DNA of 64,000 nucleotides from Tyto alba. Lineage: Eukaryota > Chordata > Aves > Strigiformes > Tytonidae. Positions 61,303 through 64,000 of this stretch are shown piece after piece (within the stretch, counting starts at the first letter, position 1; each line of letters begins with the position of its first letter). The stretch lies in assembly GCF_018691265.1 (NCBI RefSeq), contig NW_024881321.1, positions 16,464,698 through 16,528,697 of the forward strand, written 5' to 3'. Under the pieces are notes generated by a model, which did not search any database, had not been told where the DNA came from, and saw only the letters and a list, made by a program, of their open reading frames with translations. A program made the position numbers and the translations under genes.

Positions 61303-64000
61303 AGAAAGGATAATTATCTACAAAAAGTGGGTCACAGAAAAATTAATTCCTGAAGATTCATGTAAGATTTAAGGAATGGAAAGGTACCTGTGCAATCTTA
61401 ATTCAACACCCTTGCTGAGGGTCACTGAAACAGTCTGAACATTGGCAATTCCCAAAGTTCTCCTGATGCCACCTACCAAACAATGGATTTGTGTAACATC
61501 AAATATTAGAGGAAAGCAAATTTCTAATCAGCTGTCAACATCACTTGCAGATTATACATCTGTAGAACTCGACAGTGTTAATTTTGGAAGTTACTATATC
61601 TCAGAAAACTATATCATATCTTTCTTTGTACATAGGTTAAACAATAAATAACAGTCAAATTTAAGATAGCCTAAGTATGCAATTTCCTAATGAAAGGAAA
61701 ACCAAAACAATAAAAAAGGAAGAAAAGGGAAGAAATAATTAACAAAGCCAGAACACACGTAATACAAAACCATGAAGAGTGAAAACAAAGTCTTATTCCT
61801 TGTGAACTAAACTCCAGTGGGAGTGGGACGCCTGTTTTGTCAGTTGTGCAGCCACTTCCCATGCAACTGAGGGATGCTGCAACACAGCTACTCTGTTTCA
61901 GGCTCTGGAGAGAAGCAGCCGTTAGTGCTTACAGGCTTTCCTTCCCCATCCTCGATAATGTCCACACACAGCTTTCCTCCTGCTTTGACTGTGCCACTTC
62001 TTCTCTCTTTATTCCTATCAAACCCTCCTTCCTTTGTCCACCTCTGCACATGTTGTCTCCAGCCTGCCCACTCTGGTTCTCATTCCCCCTCTTCTGAATT
62101 GATTCAGACCACCTTTGACATTTTAAAATGTTGGTATATTTGTTAAAGAGTCAGCATGACCTTCCATAAGGATAACCTTAAATGTAAAATACAAGTTAAA
62201 AAGGCCAGCACTTTTTGCTACAAGTACCAGGAGTGGTCCCACATTCACTTAAGCACTGGAAGCAATGAGGCTTGTTTTATCCCAGTAAACACCAGTTCCT
62301 TTCCTATAGATTTATTTATAAATATTGCTTTTGGGTACAAATCACATGTAATGCTGAGTTGTCTGAAGACATTTTAGAATTCACACTGAGCATGAAACAG
62401 ATGAATGTTGGTTTCTTTAGGGTTTTTTTTTCGGTTGTCATTTGAGACCTACTGTAGTGATTATTTTAGGAAATTAAACTCTGTCATTTAGTTGCAATTG
62501 TCATAGATGATTTTTAGGTAGAGTTTTATCCTTTTTCAGATCATTTGGACATTTCATACAATAAAGAAGAGGAATTTGAACAATAAAGTAGTTCACAGAA
62601 TATACTAAAGATGTAAAAGAGTTTTTGTTACTGGCATCCCTTTATATTTATCACAGGAAGAAAAGGTTAATATAGAAGAACAAATCAAATTCTTATTCAT
62701 GAAGTATCTGCAGAAAACATTATTGTCCTTGAATTTATGTCTTACCGATCTGGACAGAAATTCAAAATACAATTTAAACTTACAACACAGTATTTTGTGA
62801 AATGACATTCCATAAGCAACATTATTACCAGAGATGCTTTAATATACGCAAATCATGTCATGAATCTACAAGAGGCTCCCTCCCAAATCCAGGCCCTCTT
62901 GTCCATAAAAGGCCTAGTGAACTGTATTCTAAAACTAAAATGGAATAATGAATGAAATAACGTGATATTTGAACCATGCACATAACGACATTGCGTAAAT
63001 CCCTATACTTGTACTCAGTGCATCAGAGGAAAACTCCTCTTACACAAGGACAGAGCTTTACTCTCATAGTTTCTGTAGTTCTTAAGGTGCACTACTCCTT
63101 TAATACTTCTCCAAGTGTCTTATACTTTGTGTTATAATCACAAATACCGAGGGTGAAATACAAAAAGATGATGCTGTTTATAGTGTCATATACTCGTTCA
63201 CACTGATTACAGTAGAGACAAAATTTTTATAGTAGAGATAAGGGAATGTTATTCTACATAGTAATTAATGCAAATTTGTATTTCTACATCCTTAGATGCT
63301 GGAAGTTCGGGCTATTTATATAGGTTATTTATAGATTTATGGATTTAAATAAATTTGTCTAAGCTTACTTGCATTTCTCCAGAGGTGTCAGTCAGTAGAT
63401 GATTGCTATAAACCTCTGTCTGTAAATTGCCACCACACATCTACTCCCAAGCAGTAATTCTTGAAGTAAATTCTTCTCTTACAACTCTCAGATATCTCTG
63501 TAAACTACTAGATCTCAATCCAGTTTCTACTAGACATGTGAGAAAAGAAGTCATCATGGTTGATTTTAGAATGTTTGCTGGAAGTTTCAGTATGATAAAA
63601 CTCGGAAAAGAAAGAGTCACCATTTTCTTCCCCCAGAAAAAATTGTCCAAAATTGTAGTCAGGCACATTTTGCAACACAGTGGGAAACTACCATTGTTCT
63701 AGAAACAATTCCAGCACTTCAATTTTCAACAATTTTATGTTTTTCAAAAAGAGTGCATGCATTACAACAAATAATTAGATATCTACATAAATATATGTGA
63801 ACCACAAATCAGAGCTTTGTACATTTTCTGTCTGGAGAGCTTGCTTTTGTTTCATAAAAAACACACATGAAAGCCAAGCTGCTTCTGTAAGTATGATGCC
63901 ACAACAAATAGTACTGCTGGCTATCTCTGCTTTGTTTTTATGTCCTGCAGAGAGTGACATCTGTGTGCAAATTAACAACAGATTTGTGTAAGCTAGCTGT
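61303..64000. other. Unassigned non-coding DNA to window end
   Basis: Mostly AT-rich. A less AT-rich, pyrimidine-rich patch lies at about 61810-62110 with overlapping open frames (61837-62097 and 61874-62146) that are composition artefacts. No gene or nameable repeat is seen up to the end. Confidence 0.5.

Overview
The window looks like ordinary non-coding DNA from a bird genome (avian nuclear chromosome), either a gene desert or part of a very large intron. The evidence is the repeat content: several CR1 LINE fragments, one with the bird-type 3' end (a single ATTCTGTG-like unit) and readable CR1 ORF2 codons; three solo LTRs of a kind common in avian ERVL-type elements; one LTR laid out like an avian alpharetrovirus LTR; and old L2 and MIR-like relics. 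Outside the repeats the sequence is AT-rich and CpG-poor. I cannot name the species or order from sequence alone.

I find no convincing protein-coding gene, tRNA, rRNA or recognised ncRNA. The longest open frame (140 codons, 56956-57378) lies inside an LTR, and no other open frame resembles a protein family I know. The annotation is therefore mainly a repeat map.

Layout: 1-1960 AT-rich DNA with a POU/homeodomain-site-rich block (735-1140). About 1970-2400, a minus-strand alpharetrovirus-like LTR. 2400-9670 unassigned, with a GC-elevated kilobase at 8070-9130. 9675-10110, an ancient CR1 reverse transcriptase relic. 10839-10934, a perfect (TAA)32 array. 12590-12675, a MIR-like SINE. 17085-17149, a compound tetranucleotide array. 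27087-27660, a region of nested inverted repeats, including a 57-bp imperfect hairpin. 33565-33980, an old CR1. 34912-35115, an L2-like relic. 36832-37690, a younger CR1. 44781-45374, a minus-strand solo LTR with CCAGG duplications. 46149-46537, a CR1 3' end. 48053-48541, a plus-strand solo LTR with CTTCT duplications. 56721-57795, a minus-strand solo LTR with TTCAC/TTCAT duplications. 57815-58575, an old CR1. 58787-58880, a short hairpin with a perfect 21-bp stem. 61231-61302, an A-rich array.

No gene system is visible. The items most worth checking are the two hairpins (27506-27659 and 58787-58880), which could be MITE-like elements or small-RNA precursors; the regulatory architecture kept in the LTR at 48053-48541; the tripartite U3 repeat of the LTR near 2 kb; and the candidate conserved non-coding blocks. 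Conservation and copy number cannot be measured here, so these remain candidates.
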